Shown: positions 9,301 through 21,654 of the stretch, piece by piece | Layout: each line of letters starts with the position of its first letter | How positions within the stretch are numbered: position 1 is the stretch's first letter | Assembly: GCF_033118175.1 (NCBI RefSeq) | Contig: NC_083704.1 | Location: 53,966,501-54,030,500 of the forward strand | Source of the DNA: Dama dama | Taxonomy: Eukaryota; Chordata; Mammalia; Artiodactyla; Cervidae | Length of the DNA stretch: 64,000 nt | Direction: 5' to 3' | Translations under genes and position numbers: made by a program | The notes under the pieces: generated by a model | What the model was told of the DNA's origin: nothing | Seen by the model: only the letters and a program-made list of their open reading frames with translations | Database searches by the model: none

Positions 9301-10454
9301 TAGGGAGGGAAGAACATCCCCTTCTCCAGGGCTGGCCTGCCGGCAGGACCAACTGCTGGAGGTCGAGCAGGGTGAGGCTGGGGGCTGTGCCCTGCGGTGG
9401 GCCTCACCCAAGCTCACAGCATTTGCAGGTCACTCCCTCCTGGAACTTTCTCACGGCCACTTGTGCCTACCCTGGGACCTCTACTGTAAATTCCTGTCCT
9501 GTCTGTACCTCAGATTTTAGCTCCTTTCAGTGTCCACCAGGGTCTTGCACAGAAAAGCCAAAAACATTGCTCCCTTCCCTCCATCATGGAGGCTTCTTCC
9601 CACTGAGTTCTGAACTCACATCCTCAGCAGTGACAGCGTGGACTCCGAACCACTGGACGGACGCGGAATTCCCTTCATGGAGTTCTTAGATCATTTATCT
9701 GTCCCCACCTGTAGCTGAGTTTCAGGAAGGCTGAGTGACCTGTCTTAGGTCACAAAGGGTTTGCACTCAGCTCTGTGGGACTCGGAGGCCACGCTCTGAA
9801 CGGATCGGGTTCATCCCTGCCTCCCTCCTGTTGGGTCCCACTCTGGGCTGGGCTCTCGGTGGGTTCCTGGGTACATCACCGAAAGTCCTCCTCCTTTGTG
9901 AGCTCCAGCATCCTCACGAGGGAACACATGAGGTGGGGCGTTTGCTGCAGCAGCCAGGCTGTGTAGCCGAGGAGGACGGGCAGTGTCATCTCCCCCTCTA
10001 ACGTCATCCCCAATGAGGCCGAGAGCAGGAAACACTCAGCTCTGCAAAATGATTCCTGCTGGTGGAGCGCCACAGGCAGCCTGACTTGGAACAGGTGTAA
10101 CTTGTGTAACTTATATAACTGGGCCCAGACCCTCCTTCAGCTATCTTTTCCTGGACCTCCCAGCCATCCCAGCCAGGTTCCCAGCCATGCCCCACCTGCT
10201 GCTCTAACCTCCACTCACAGGCCTGCAGGTCTTCCCCTGAAATCTGGAACCCCCTAGTTGGGTTTCCAAGACCCTCACCCTGATGCCTCCCATTCTCTGC
10301 AAGTCATCTGCTCAGACTGCTGCCCGAGTCCGGCCTCTGCCCTTTCGCGCCCCCTGCCTGGGCCAGGGTCACACCCCACCCTGCTTATGGCTGGGCCTTG
10401 CCCCTGGCGGGCCCCCATTCCAACCACCGCCCCCCACCCCCGCCAGCCCTCTGG
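9301..10454. other. Intergenic, no gene seen
   Basis: A possible MIR remnant (about 9695-9770, minus) is seen. The rest is single-copy DNA without recognisable exons. Confidence 0.4.
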
Positions 10455-10510
10455 CAATTGCCCGAGTGATTGATTTGATAATTTATTTGGTAATTAGTCC
10501 CGCTCTGGGT
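10455..10510. promoter_or_regulatory. Short AT-rich homeodomain-motif cluster
   Basis: CAATTG, TGATTGATTTGATAATTT and GGTAATTAGT occur within 50 bases between GC-rich flanks. It may be a small regulatory element. Confidence 0.25.
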
Positions 10511-11054
10511 GCTCAGGACACTTCTCTGCCGGCCTGGCCTAGAACATAGATCTGCTCGTTCTTTCTTCCAGGGAAGGAAATCTGGGTCCTGGAAGCCGGA
10601 AGGATGGAGTCCACTCCGAGTTCCATTGCCTGTCCCCCTCCCCTTAGCACTGCCAGGCACAAGGGCGCTGCTCGTAAAGGGGGCCAGGATGAGATTCCGT
10701 TGAGTGAGGGATGCTGAGGTTCTGTGTGCCGGGCACTAGAGGAGAGCTAGGATCACAGAGCCCAGTGACCTCTCAGCCTCTGGAAGCCTCTAGAAAGACC
10801 AAGTCCCCCCATCTGGCTGAAGCAACAGAGACACCTCCTGACAAGGCGCCATTTAGTAACAGTTCTAATCAGCAGCAGGATTTGGTGGCCCGGGAGAAAC
10901 TGAGTCCTGGTCCCTGGTGGGTCTGGGTCACGTCCAGCCTGGGTGGCCTTGACCTTACTGTGGGCTCCAGCATGGCTGCTACCAACGTGTGTCCCTGCGG
11001 ATACAGATACCAGCTGCATCTCCGGGATGGGGTCCCCAAGGAGCTGGCTCTGTG

Positions 11055-11265
11055 GCATTGATTGAAATGCCCCCCTGCCAATTAGGATTTTTTTAAAGAA
11101 ATGTATAATGATTCCTAATTGGAGCCCTCATTAGGTGCCAATTAAACACTTAAGCGTTTCTTACAAGTTTAACACATTAATAAGGCAGCTCATTACATGG
11201 TAACGAGATTTATTTCTCATATTTATTACATTGTTTCACCACTGCTGACAGCAGAGTTATTTTTA
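11055..11265. promoter_or_regulatory. AT-rich island, candidate enhancer
   Basis: A sharply bounded AT-rich stretch of about 200 bases carries CCAATTAGG at 11078-11086, its exact reverse complement CCTAATTGG at 11114-11122, a third CCAATTA at 11138-11144 and an NKX2-like CACTTAA near 11147. Such clusters are typical of conserved developmental enhancers. No repeat family is recognised. Confidence 0.4.
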
Positions 11266-11269
11266 AAAA

Positions 11270-12027
11270 CATGGCTTCTTACTGATGGCACACGGTTCTA
11301 TGCCTACTCTGCCCCAACCCACAGCCTGTTCTGCCAGGGTTCTCCATTCAGCCTTGGGTCCACAGCCCCCTGGGTCCTCCCTGGCCTCTTTTGGTCCAAC
11401 CTCCCAGAGGAGAGTCAAACAGGCCACTTTCTTCCCAAAGTCTGGAACAACCAGATCTGGGCCCTGCAGCATACAGACTCGGAGCCTTGGGCACCTCTGT
11501 CCACTTAGCTAAACTGCCTCCCGGGAGCCCAGGGAGGCTGCAGAGAGGAGTCAGGGCAGGAGCAGAGCGCCCCTAGGAAGACAAGGCGGGCCTTCGAGGC
11601 TGTCCCCTGGGGCAGGGAGGAAGGTGGCAGGCAGAGGGAGCCATGCTGGTTTGGAGGTACAGAGAATGGACAGCTGGCAAGAGGAGACCCTCAAAAGCCG
11701 TGGTGGAACCGCCACATTCTATGGTGTGGGTCTGGCTTCTCGCCAGAGGGCAGAGGGAGCCACAGAGAGTTTCAAACAGGGAGGGATGTGAGCAACTCTG
11801 TTCAGAAACATCAAGAGGAGGATGGGGTGGGAAGGGACATGGGAGTAAACATCACGTCCCCTCCCATCTACTAAGTTCCTGGTGGGCCCCCATCATCCAG
11901 ATCAACACCAAGAGGGCAGATGGATGCCACCCATGCAGCCCAGCCTTGGGGGACAGGGCCAGGGGGATGGGGGCTGAGAGGTGTTGACAGCACTGGCAGG
12001 ATTTCAGAACAGTTACCCTTCTTCTTT
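11270..12027. other. Intergenic, no gene seen
   Basis: Single-copy GC-rich sequence; short frames here have no recognisable product. Confidence 0.4.
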
Positions 12028-12243
12028 AAAAAAAAAAAAAAAGCATTAGGTTATATGCATAAAAGAGATAAGCCACAAGAATTTGTTGTATAACACTGGA
12101 AACAATATCCAATACCTTATAATAACCTATAATGAAAAATAATCTGAAATATATACATATATGTATATATATATATGTGAATCACTTTGCTACACACCTG
12201 AAACTAACATTATATTGTAAATTGACTACACTTCAATAAAAAA
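12028..12243 (+). repeat. L1 3' end fragment
   Basis: After an A-run, the sequence reads like the artiodactyl L1 3' end in sense (aataacctataatg, gaatcactttgctacacacctg, attgtaaattgactacacttcaataaa). It ends in an A-rich tail. It includes an AT dinucleotide tract at about 12150-12178. Confidence 0.7.
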
Positions 12244-12289
12244 GAATCCCAACCCTAAAAAAACCCCAAAACATAAAAACATGGGGTTC

Positions 12290-12862
12290 ACATCCTGTAT
12301 ATACACTCCACCTTGTTCACACATCGCACTGCCTCGCCCTCATCCATTTTGATAGCTATATAGAACGTATGGCAAGGATGCTCCATATTGACTTAGCCAG
12401 GCTCCTCTGGGTAGGCTGTTTCCAATAGATTACTCTTAGAAACATCACCCAGTGACCACCCTGGGGTATAATTTCACATGCGTGTGAGTTTATCTGGAGG
12501 ATAAATTCCTAGAAGTGGGCACTGCTAGGCCAAAGGATCTGTGCATTTTTAATTTTGATAGATAGTGCCAAATTGCTTTCACAGCGGTTACTCAATTTAT
12601 ACTCTTAACAAGCCACCAACTACAAGTGTCTGCCTTCCCCCATGCTTACCAGAAATGTGCACTGACCTTTCACAGCTGTGCTCACTTAATTTGCATTTCC
12701 CTCAGAGGAAGGAAGCTGAGTGTGGTTTCAGTAGGTGAGTCTTTCGGATTTCCTTTTGCGTAACTATGTGAACTATATGTTCACCTCTTCTGCTCATTTT
12801 TTACTGGAATTGTTGATTTTTTATAGATTTATAGGGGATTTATGTATATATATAGGGGATAT
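12290..12862 (-). repeat. Old L1 (L1M type) fragment, antisense
   Basis: The stretch with cttagaaacatcacccagtg, ggataaattcctagaagtgg and ttttaattttgatagata is the familiar antisense 3' part of old mammalian L1 elements. It continues at 13321 after two SINE insertions. Confidence 0.7.
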
Positions 12863-12875
12863 ATGCATATATATA

Positions 12876-13069
12876 GACAATAAAGCATCTGTCTACAATG
12901 TGGGAGACCTGGGTTCGATCCCTGGGTCAGGAAGATTCCCTGGAGAAGGAAATGGCAACCCACTCCAGTACTCTTGCCTAGAGAATTCCATGGACAGAGA
13001 AGCCTGGTGCAGGCTACACCATGTGACCATGGGGTCATAGAGTCGGACACGACTGAGCGACTTCACTTC
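12876..13069 (+). repeat. Bov-tA SINE, 5'-truncated
   Basis: It begins inside the tRNA-like head (aaagcatctgtctacaatg) and runs to gactgagcgacttcacttc. Perfect 13-nt target-site copies atgcatatatata lie at 12863-12875 and 13070-13082. Confidence 0.85.
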
Positions 13070-13090
13070 ATGCATATATATATTTCATAT

Positions 13091-13307
13091 TGTTGTTTGT
13101 TGTTTAGTTGCCAAGTTGTATCCAACTTCTTCCATGACCCCATCGACTGTAGCCTGCCAGGTTCCTCTGTCCATGGAATTCTCCAGGCAAGAATACTGGA
13201 GTGGGTTGCCATTTCCTTCTCCAGGGGATCTTCCTGACTCAAGGATTGAACCCGTGTCTCCGGCATTGGCAGGTGGACTCTTTACCACTGAGCCACCAGG
13301 GAAGCGC
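13091..13307 (-). repeat. Bov-tA SINE inserted in the previous SINE's target-site copy
   Basis: This is a near full-length antisense copy ending in gagccaccagggaagc. Perfect 13-nt copies atatatttcatat lie at 13078-13090 and 13308-13320. The left copy overlaps the right target-site copy of the SINE at 12876-13069, so this insertion is the younger one. Confidence 0.85.
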
Positions 13308-13320
13308 ATATATTTCATAT

Positions 13321-13690
13321 ATATATGAAATTTGCAATTTTTTTCCCATAGCTTCTTGTCTTTAAACTTTGACTTTTTTCCCCACAGGGAAAAGCTTGAT
13401 TTTTTATGTTGCCAGATGTATCCAACTTTTTCTCTTGTGGCTTTTCTGTTTTTTGTTATACTTCGAAAAGGTCATAACAAATCAAAGTTAGACAACAATC
13501 CCTTTGTTTTCTCCTAGGAATTTTTTCTTCATTCTTTAGTACTTCTAGCTTTGATCCAAATGAAATTGGTGTTTGTTTTAAGATGTGAAGTAGGGAGCCA
13601 AATTAATTCTCCCCACCCCACTGCACCCCACCCCTTGCCAGGTTATCATCCAGCAATTTTTTTCTTGGAGGTTATTCTGGACTGAATCAT
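13321..13690 (-). repeat. Old L1 fragment, continuation
   Basis: The continuation of the antisense L1 interrupted at 12862, with ttgatccaaatgaaattggt and a ccaggttatcatccagcaa-like segment. The right boundary is uncertain. Confidence 0.5.
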
Positions 13691-15566
13691 TGAGACTCTT
13701 GGAAAGATACCACTGGGGAAACAGCATGTTCTGCAGCGGGTAGAGAGAAAGAGCCTGGGAGGATGGAATGGCAGGGTGGGACGTGCCTTCTGGAGGTTGA
13801 GAAGAGGGAGAGGAAAGTTCACTTGAGGGGACACGTTTGATTTTTTCTCCCCTTGGTCATTTTTGGTATCCAGTTTTAACTTTGCCTGCCACACTGTAAT
13901 TCCTTCAGTACATTTGGTGACCTTGGCATAACCTTGGTGCAGGAAGAGTGCTGGCGAATCAAGGAGGAGCAGGAAGGGCAGTCTATTTGTTCTCGAGGAC
14001 CCTCTGCTGAGCCCAGCTGGCCAAGGCCTGTGGGTCCTGAGCAAGCCCCCCCCACCCCCGCCCTCCACCACCAGGTACACTCTGGAGCAGGGAGGGGCAT
14101 TATTACAACACAAGTGGGGCACTGCGGGGTGCTGAGGAGAGCCCCAGAAACTCACTTCCGGTCCTGCTAAGAAAGAAGCAGCTCATTTGTGAGTAAAGCA
14201 AGCGCAGGACAGGCAGGGCTGGGCTGGGCTGCCCCCATCTCCCTGCTCCGCCTTCTCCCTGCTGCCTGGCGGGCTCCCACTGGCCCCCTCTTCTCTGCCA
14301 CTGAGACCCATCAGGCATGGCCCTGGATGTCATCCAAGCCCTGGGTCCTCCCTTAATACAGTGAAGGCCAAACAGGCCATCTCTGACCCGAGATCTGCTC
14401 TGAAGGCATTCTGGAAGGTTCTGGTGGGCTCGTGTCAGATAGCACCTGGGGAGGCTCTGATCCAAGGCAAGTGAAGGCCCAGGTTCCTGGCCAGGATGCG
14501 AGTGGGAGACGGGGCGGCCGGTGTGTGTGTACACGTCTTACCTGTGCTTCTGCCCAAGGAGTGTCCTTCCCTCCACCTTCTGGGAATTGTAACAACAGGC
14601 GCCTTGCCTCTTTCCGCCACCAGGTGGCAGCAGTGGAAGCCATATTCAGCCCCACTTCATCCTTTCTCTCCCGAGCTATGGATTTAACCTCCAAAGAGAG
14701 CCTAAGGTTATCCAGCGGTCCCAGACCTCCAAGGAGCTGAGGAAAGATGGGGCCACATTCTCTCCAAGGCACAAGATCACCTTCCATCTCAAAAAAATGA
14801 GAGGCTTGTGCCCCTGGCTCCTTTCCCAACACCTCCCTGGGTGGAGCAGGGGAGCTGTTGGGGTAGTAGCTGGGTGGAAGGAACACAGACTAGGGTGATT
14901 CTCAGGAACTTGGCTACTGGAGACACCCACAGCCACGTCCCAGCCAGGCACACTGATTCCTAGATAGTAACCAAGAAGACCCTTCCCAGAGTCTGAGGAT
15001 GCTAGGCGTGTAGAGGGGGAGAGAAGAGGCTGGACTAAGTGGGGAGAGGTTCCATGACCCCAGGCTGGTTCCCCACCCCGGATTCAGCACCAGGGTGTCA
15101 TTAAAGCCTCTGGCGCTGACCCTTGAGGAGGAAGGCTGAACTGGGACCTGAAGCCATCCCACACTCCACCCCCACTGCGACCTGTAGACCCCATCTCCCC
15201 CACTCTCCACAGAGGGCGGTGGGTGTCCTGGAGGAATTATAGATCCTCCCAGCATCTCATCTCCAACTGCCTTGCCCACTCCCGAAACTGCATCACTCAG
15301 ACTACACCAGCCTCCTTGTCATTCTCTGCAGCTCCAGACATCTCATTTATCTCCATCACATTAGAGGCGGAGGGACCCAGATTTGGTGCCAATCTTCACG
15401 TGCCTCTTTTCCAGGCTCCAGCCACAGTGTCACGCCCAGGCAGGGCTTAGGGAACCCGCTTTCTGGTTGTGTATGGTTCTCGAGATCCTGGCCATCTGGG
15501 TTCCGACAACCTGGAGGCAAATCTTTCAACCTTTATGGGGACCCTTGAGATGTGCAGCCTCTTACT
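13691..15566. other. Intergenic, no gene seen
   Basis: GC-rich single-copy DNA with a CTCF-like motif at 14617. The open frames of up to 177 codons have no recognisable product. Confidence 0.4.
14617..14630 (+). promoter_or_regulatory. CTCF-like motif
   Basis: CCACCAGGTGGCAG matches the CTCF core at nearly every position. It faces the minus-strand motif at 29548. Confidence 0.5.
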
Positions 15567-15580
15567 CTGGTAACAGTCTT

Positions 15581-15798
15581 TGCATATTTTAAAAAATATT
15601 TCTTTATTTATTTGGCTGTGTCAGGCCTTAGTTGCTGCATGCAAGGTCTTCATTGAGTTGTGTGTGGACTCAGTAGATTTGGCTCACAGGCTTAGCTACT
15701 CTATTGTGTGTGGGATCTTAATTCCCAGACCAGGGGTTGAACCCATGTCCCCTGCATTGGCAGGCGGATTCTTAAGTACGGGGCCACCGAGGAAGTCT
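15581..15798 (-). repeat. CHR-type (tRNA-Glu-derived) SINE
   Basis: The antisense copy has the family's ttatttatttggctgtgtca start and the tRNA-like B-box end (gggttgaacccatgtcccc). Flanking 14-nt copies match 13 of 14: ctggtaacagtctt at 15567-15580 and ctggaaacagtctt at 15799-15812. Confidence 0.8.
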
Positions 15799-15812
15799 CT
15801 GGAAACAGTCTT

Positions 15813-18390
15813 GTCACTGGTCTGTGAACAGGTCCTGCCTTACACTGACCTGAATAGCCCTGGGGACTTGAGCATTCACAGACAGGTAAGGAAATCAGCT
15901 GGGACTGGCTCCTAGGGAGGGTTTGGTGGGCTCCCAATGCCCGGTGAAGACAGATGGTAAACAGAAGAACCAACAAACAAGATATGTTTAGGCTCTGAAG
16001 GAAGCAAACTGGGGTTGTCTGGAAATCAACAACGGCGGGGGACAACTTCAGACGGGCAATCAGGGAGGAGAGGGCATGTGACGCACGGGCACACGTGTGT
16101 CAAGAATTGCTGGCTATGGGGGCACATGGGGCAGGGGTTTGAGATTGGAAAACAAAAAACACTGGTGAAACTAACAGTCCAGAGTCTTCCTGGAGAAACA
16201 GCCAGCAGGTCAATGGGGCAGAGGGATAGTGACATGGGCAAAGAAATGCCGGGACAGAGGGGAGGGCCTGGCCTCCCTGGGTAGGGAGGAGATTATAGCA
16301 GTCCAGAAAGGACCCCAGGGGCAGGCATAGCAATGAATGAATGAATGAACACAGGAGGCTGGGGCCAGACTCTAGCAGCCTAGCCCTCACCCTGAGGTCT
16401 TTGTGAGGAGGGCCTTCATGAGGAGGGTTTTGGTCTACTTGATGAACATGCTGAGTAAAACCTATTTCCTGCCGGGGATCGGGCTTGGCCCCCTGGGCAG
16501 TGGCGGGCCCAGCAGGCCTCAGCTTCCACATCTGTGACGGGGTGGAGCCAGCCCCTCCCCTCCCCCAGCTTCCTGGCCCAGCCCTGAGTCATCCATCAGA
16601 CTCAAGGCCACCTGACCCAGTCCTGACCCCCACCCAGGACAGGGACCATTAATCTCCATCAGCCGCTCCCAGCAGCCAGGCTCTGGGCCAACCGGTCCTA
16701 TCTCCATCCCACGGGACTGATGCGAAGCAGCCCTTCCCTGACTCGAATTCTCATCAGCTGGACTCCTCCCGGGAGACGAGGCCACCTCAGGTAGGTCCCT
16801 CACAGTGCTACAGGGACCTAGAAGGGGAGCCCCTCCCCACCCAGCCCCCGGGAGCCCCAGCTTCAGGATGCATGCACGCTGACATCCGTGAGTGCCCTCT
16901 GCCTGCCCCCATGGGTGGGGAACTGGGCGCAGCACAGCGAGCGAGGCCAGAGGCCCCTCTCCACCCCCCCGCATGCACAGAGCTGCGCTCCCCTGGCCGG
17001 AAGGGACTTGGCTCCGGGCCCAACCCCACGACCAGGGCAAACTCAGGGAGCCCAACCTGAGGGTCTGGGAGCCCAGGGACCTCCACAAGGGGCCAGCCTC
17101 ATCCTGCCTCAGGGGCCGAGGGCGTGAGATGTCCTCTGAATCTAGCCCTGTGAATAAGAACATGCCATGCAAGGCTTTTGCCTCACTTGGCCCGGGACCC
17201 AGCCCGGCTGGTTCGGGCATGCCTCCAGCTACCCCAGGTGAGAGGCCACAGGCACGAAGCGGAGTATAAGAATCCCGGAGACCCGTCCGACCATGAGTGT
17301 GTGAGGACACGGCTGGATAGCACACATGTGTGAAGGGTAGCCAGGCTCCACCAGGGCAGGCACAGTCCCCCTTTGCCGCTGTGGGCTGGCAAGCATGCCT
17401 GCCAGACTACAGGCATGTGGACTTGGCGTGTGGAGCGTGGGCCATTGCCATGGCTTGTCTTCTTTGATTGGGGGAGCGCCCGAGCTCAGGGGATCTTCCA
17501 TGCTGCCCTGCCCAGGCCAGAGCCCTGGGCCCCCTGTTCAGGTGGGTCACCGCACAGCCAGCAGAGGAGGGGTGGGGGTGGGGTCTTTTCATCGCTCCCA
17601 AAGGGCACTGGGGTCCCCTGAAATGGGATCACTCTTCGCTCTCCTCCCTTCTCATTAGGGCAGCTTCCTTTCTTCCCGAGTTTCCACTCAAAGGCACAGG
17701 ACAGGCCCTTGGAGCCCCTAATCCCTGCGCTCCCATCAGCGGAGCGTGTCTTTCTCCCCAACCTTATCTGTCTCCTGCAGCCATCGCTGACTCCCCTGCG
17801 GCCTGCCTCCCCCTCCCGCCAGCCTCTCTGCAGGTCAGCATGTGTGTGTCCTCCCCTCCCTCTCCCCCTCCTCCCTGCACCTTCCTCCTCTCTCCTCCTC
17901 TCCCTCCCCTCTGCCCTTCCTCCCCCTCCCCCCACACCCTCTATCAGAGAGAGAAAGGAGTGTGTATTTGGAGGGGGGGTCTGTGGACAGCGGCCACTGT
18001 ACTCACTCATCCAAGGTCAGCCTTCAAAGATCCCTTGGCCCATGTCCCTCCAAAGACAAGGAACAGCTAACGATACCCCCAAAGAGAGGTCCCCAGGGGC
18101 TGTTTCACAGTGGAGATAGGAGGGCTGGGAATGAACACATGACAAGATACAAATAGGAACTCTGCTGCTGGAAGGGTCTGTGTCCCACCTCAGCAGCCTC
18201 CACAGACTCCCCACCATGTGGAGTTTGATCCTCAGGAAATCTTCAGTTTTCATCTAGTTCCAGAAAGAACACCATGAGCTGAGTCCCATACCTTCGGGGC
18301 CCAGGGCTTGCATTCTTGGTCTCAGGGCTGCCATCGTCCCATCTGGATGGAAGGTGTGGGGTTTGAGCCAGCCCAGCTGATGACCTGCCC
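15813..18390. other. Intergenic, no gene seen
   Basis: A (TGAA) tract lies at about 16333-16349 and a polypyrimidine tract at 17840-17945. A 268-codon minus-strand frame (16519-17325) is low-complexity GC-rich sequence with no recognisable domain. Confidence 0.4.
17840..17945. repeat. Polypyrimidine (C/T) tract
   Basis: About 100 bases are nearly all C and T on the + strand (ctccctctccccctcctcc repeats). Confidence 0.7.
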
Positions 18391-18394
18391 CAGG

Positions 18395-18545
18395 GTCAGT
18401 TCCTCTGTCAGCCACTTCTCACCTGTGAGCTCCATCAAGAGCAAGTTGCTTAAACTCTCAAAGTCTCCCTTTCTCCATCTGTAAAATGGGGTCATGAGGC
18501 ATACCTTAGCTGCAGGGCCCGTGAGGACCTGAGGAGTTGCCTGGC
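18395..18545 (+). repeat. MIR-like SINE
   Basis: It holds a caagttgcttaaactctc stretch followed by ccatctgtaaaatggggtc, the standard MIR core in sense. Confidence 0.65.
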
Positions 18546-19365
18546 ACACGGGCTTTGACCACAGGAGGCAGAATCAGAGTGTTGACAACTGAATGTGGCA
18601 AAATGAACCCGGGCCAGCAGTGAGCGACAAGGACAGTGATGCCCATTCTCCCGCCCGCCGCCGGCTCCTGCCTGGCCCAGAGAAGAGATGCCACTGGGAT
18701 CTACAAAACTCCATCCTGCCAAACAGCCAGAAACACTGGAGGAAATTAGACAGGCCAGGCATGACTTGGGACAGGCCCTCCTCGGGGACCTCACTCCTTG
18801 TAAGTGAGAGGAGGTGGGATGGAAGGTGTGTAGGCAAGGACCGGGTGACTAGGACGGGGTCAAGGACCAGATGCAACAGTGGTGTGAAAGCGCCGCACAT
18901 GATGGTGCTCAGCGAGGGCTCTTTCCTTCGAGTTCTGTCGCCTCCAGGGCTGAGGATAAACTCAGGGCAAGTCCGAGTCCAGATGCTGCTCAGGACATGG
19001 TTGAGAAAGGAGCGGGGTGATGGTGCACCCCATCTCAAGCTCAGAGAGAAGGTGCCCATACAAGGAGCTCCGAGTGTCGGCCCCGGAGGCTCCCCCAAAT
19101 TGGCAGACACCTCTACAGACACAGATAGACAAATGGACAGAGATGGAGCGCCTCCCCTCCTCTGTGCCCAGAGGCATCTTGAGGAGGTGTGGCTGGAGTG
19201 GTCTGCTGAGGCTTGGTCATGGTGGCCTTAAATGCCAGGGCCAGGAGAGGTGGTAATACAGCTGTTCGCTGCAGCTGGAAGCACAGTAAGCTGGTGCGGG
19301 CGTGGAGACGTGACTGCGTGCATGTGTTTATGCATGTGGAGGCTCAGCAAGGTGTGTGTGTGTGT

Positions 19366-19400
<35 letters not shown>

Positions 19401-20105
19401 AATGCATGGTGGGCGGGTGCGTGCATCCTTTCCTGCTGCCCTGAAAGCACCCCTGCACTGCTGTGCTCCCAGGTGGGCAGGCAGGGGTCCACCCGGGCAC
19501 TGAGACACCCCAGCTGTCCGCCTGCCCACCACCTCAACCGCCTCTGCCAACGGGCCACGTGGGCAATGAACACATCAGGTCATTAAACAGCAGATCAATT
19601 CAACTTAACTTCTTGGAGGAAAGCAGCCGTGCCGGCTGAGGGATGGCAGGGCTGTGGGAGACGGAGGCTGCGGAGCCTGCATGGGGAAGGGATGGGGAGC
19701 TGGCGGGGCCGGGTGGGAGAGGGTGGCTGCCAGAGATGAAGGCTGTAGGGTGCACCCTGGGGAGAAGAGCAGAAGCTAAGAGGGGAGGGGAGCTCTGACC
19801 GAGGTTGCCGACCAAAGAGGCCAAACCAGGACTGGGTGGTGGCAGAGAGAAGGGACAGGGTGGAAAGGAGACCCAGGGTGGACTGGAGGAAGTGCTCGTG
19901 TCCTCCCAGCTTCCCGGGGTCCTCTCCCAGTGGGGCAGGGCCAGTCGATGGGATGGAAAACTATCACCCAGCTTCCAGGACGCCTCACATCCTACTCCCT
20001 CGACAGTGCTGAATTGGGCTCTGCCAAGGTGCCTAGGAGCTCGTTTGGACTCTCCACAGCTTGTACAGCAGAGAACTGGCCCTGTGTGTGGAAGCCCCTG
20101 TCACT
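18546..20105. other. Intergenic, no gene seen
   Basis: It contains a TG microsatellite (19352-19400) and otherwise single-copy DNA. An AT-rich patch at about 19575-19610 has CATTAAAC and CAATTCAAC motifs. Confidence 0.4.
19352..19400 (+). repeat. (TG)n microsatellite
   Basis: About 24 TG units, interrupted twice by CG (gtgcgtgtgcgtg). Confidence 0.95.
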
Positions 20106-20370
20106 GGAAAGTCATTCATTCACTCACTGATGTGTGCTGAGCACGCACGAAGCCCCAGGCTTAGGGTTTGGCAAGACAGACAGGGAGAGGAGTCATCCAC
20201 CATCTAGCCTTGACCGGGCATAGTAGAGCGGGAGACAGTGGGTACGTGGATCAGCGTCCCACAGCTGCGGAGGAGACCGAAAGAGTCTGGCTCAAGAGGA
20301 GGGGGGCAGAAGGCTTCCTAGAGTCTGTGACCCCCGAGCTAAGGCTGGAGTATAAGAGCAATTATCCAAG
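20105..20370 (-). repeat. L2-like LINE fragment, antisense
   Basis: It starts cattcattcactcactgatg, then gtgctgagcac..., as in the antisense 3' end of L2, and continues with weakly similar sequence. Confidence 0.45.
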
Positions 20371-21109
20371 GACAGGAGTGGGCATGGGGGTCAGCAGGGG
20401 CACCTGGCAGATGAGAACCACCGCCCCCCCAGAGATGGCACCTTGTTTATCTGTGGGGACGAGGGGCCAGGATCAGGGCACGGGCTTGGGGCTGGGGCAG
20501 TCAGTGTGGTGGGAGAGGGAGGGCCTGGGGGTCCACTAAGGAGCTTGGGCTGGTCCTGAGGACTGTAGGGAGCCAGAGATGGCTTTGAACAGGGCGGGGA
20601 TGGGAAGACTCATCTGGAGGCTGGGTCCACTGACGGTCTGAGTCCCTCCCCAACAGCCACCCCCTCCCACCATGGAGCAGATGAGTCACTAAGGCCTCAC
20701 CAAGCCCCCTTCTCCTCCCTCACTGTGCTGCCGTGTAGGACTGGGGATAGGAAACCCAGAACCAGTCAGGAGAGGCCAGAAATGACAAGGGGAGTGTCTG
20801 GAGGCTCAGAGGAGTGAGGGGGCTCAGGGGAGGCCCCAGGCCCACTTGAGAGGGTGTTGGAGGTAAATGAGGATGTTCAAAGACATCAGAGGACCAACAA
20901 GAAAGGAGGCGAATGGTCAGCCTGATGGACCCAAAAGATAGGAGGCAAGCCGAATCCGGAACCTCCACTGAGACTTCCGCCTCAGCCTCCTTCTCTCTTT
21001 TGTGAGAGGCAGCTGCCCCTGCGGCTCCTAGGAAAGGGGGGGAGACTGAAGCCCCACCCTGAATCAAAGCTCCCCCAGACCCCACCCCACCCCATCCCAC
21101 TGGGTGGCT
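20371..21109. other. Intergenic, no gene seen
   Basis: GC-rich single-copy sequence without recognisable features. Confidence 0.4.
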
Positions 21110-21300
21110 AAAAATAAAAGCAACGATAATTTCCCTAAATGAAACCTCCACTTAAACACTTAAAAAGCAATAAAAACTCAATTTTCTTTCTCTCAATTAT
21201 TTTACTTATTCCATTTTCCAAAAGGTTCACCCTGTTATGAAGATGTATTTTTCCCCATCAGCGGCAGCGTTCTCCGCCATTACTCAAACTGACTCAGCCT
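21110..21300. promoter_or_regulatory. AT-rich island, candidate enhancer
   Basis: The stretch has two close CACTTAA motifs (about 21149-21163, NKX2-like), CTCAATTATTTTAC and other A/T-rich motifs, ending in GC-rich DNA with GACTCAGCC. Composition changes sharply on both sides. Confidence 0.35.
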
Positions 21301-21654
21301 CCCTCTGCCAGGAGGGTCGCCTGGTCTCCGCGGCAACGGGGTGCTGTGGCTGACAGCGACTTCACCACAGCTGCCTGGCTGGTGGGGAAACTGAGGGGGC
21401 AATACCACCGCCCTCCTCATGAGCTCAGGTCTCTATCTCCAGTCTCCTGGCTCTGACCAAACCGCCCCCCACCAGCGCTGGCCCTCGGCTGCCTGCCTCC
21501 AAGCCTCCCCACCAGTCCATGTCCTCTGCCTCCCAACCCCTCCATTCAGGCCCCTCTGAAAGGCGCCCGTGTGGAGGGTGATGGAGTCCTTCAACCCTCA
21601 GACAGCACAAGGCCTGGTTTAGAGGAGCAGGCCCAGTGCTTCATCAGGAAGTCC

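Noticed and set aside
16519..17325. Minus-strand open frame of 268 codons
   Set aside because: There is no recognisable domain and the composition is that of GC-rich non-coding DNA; no splice or promoter support.
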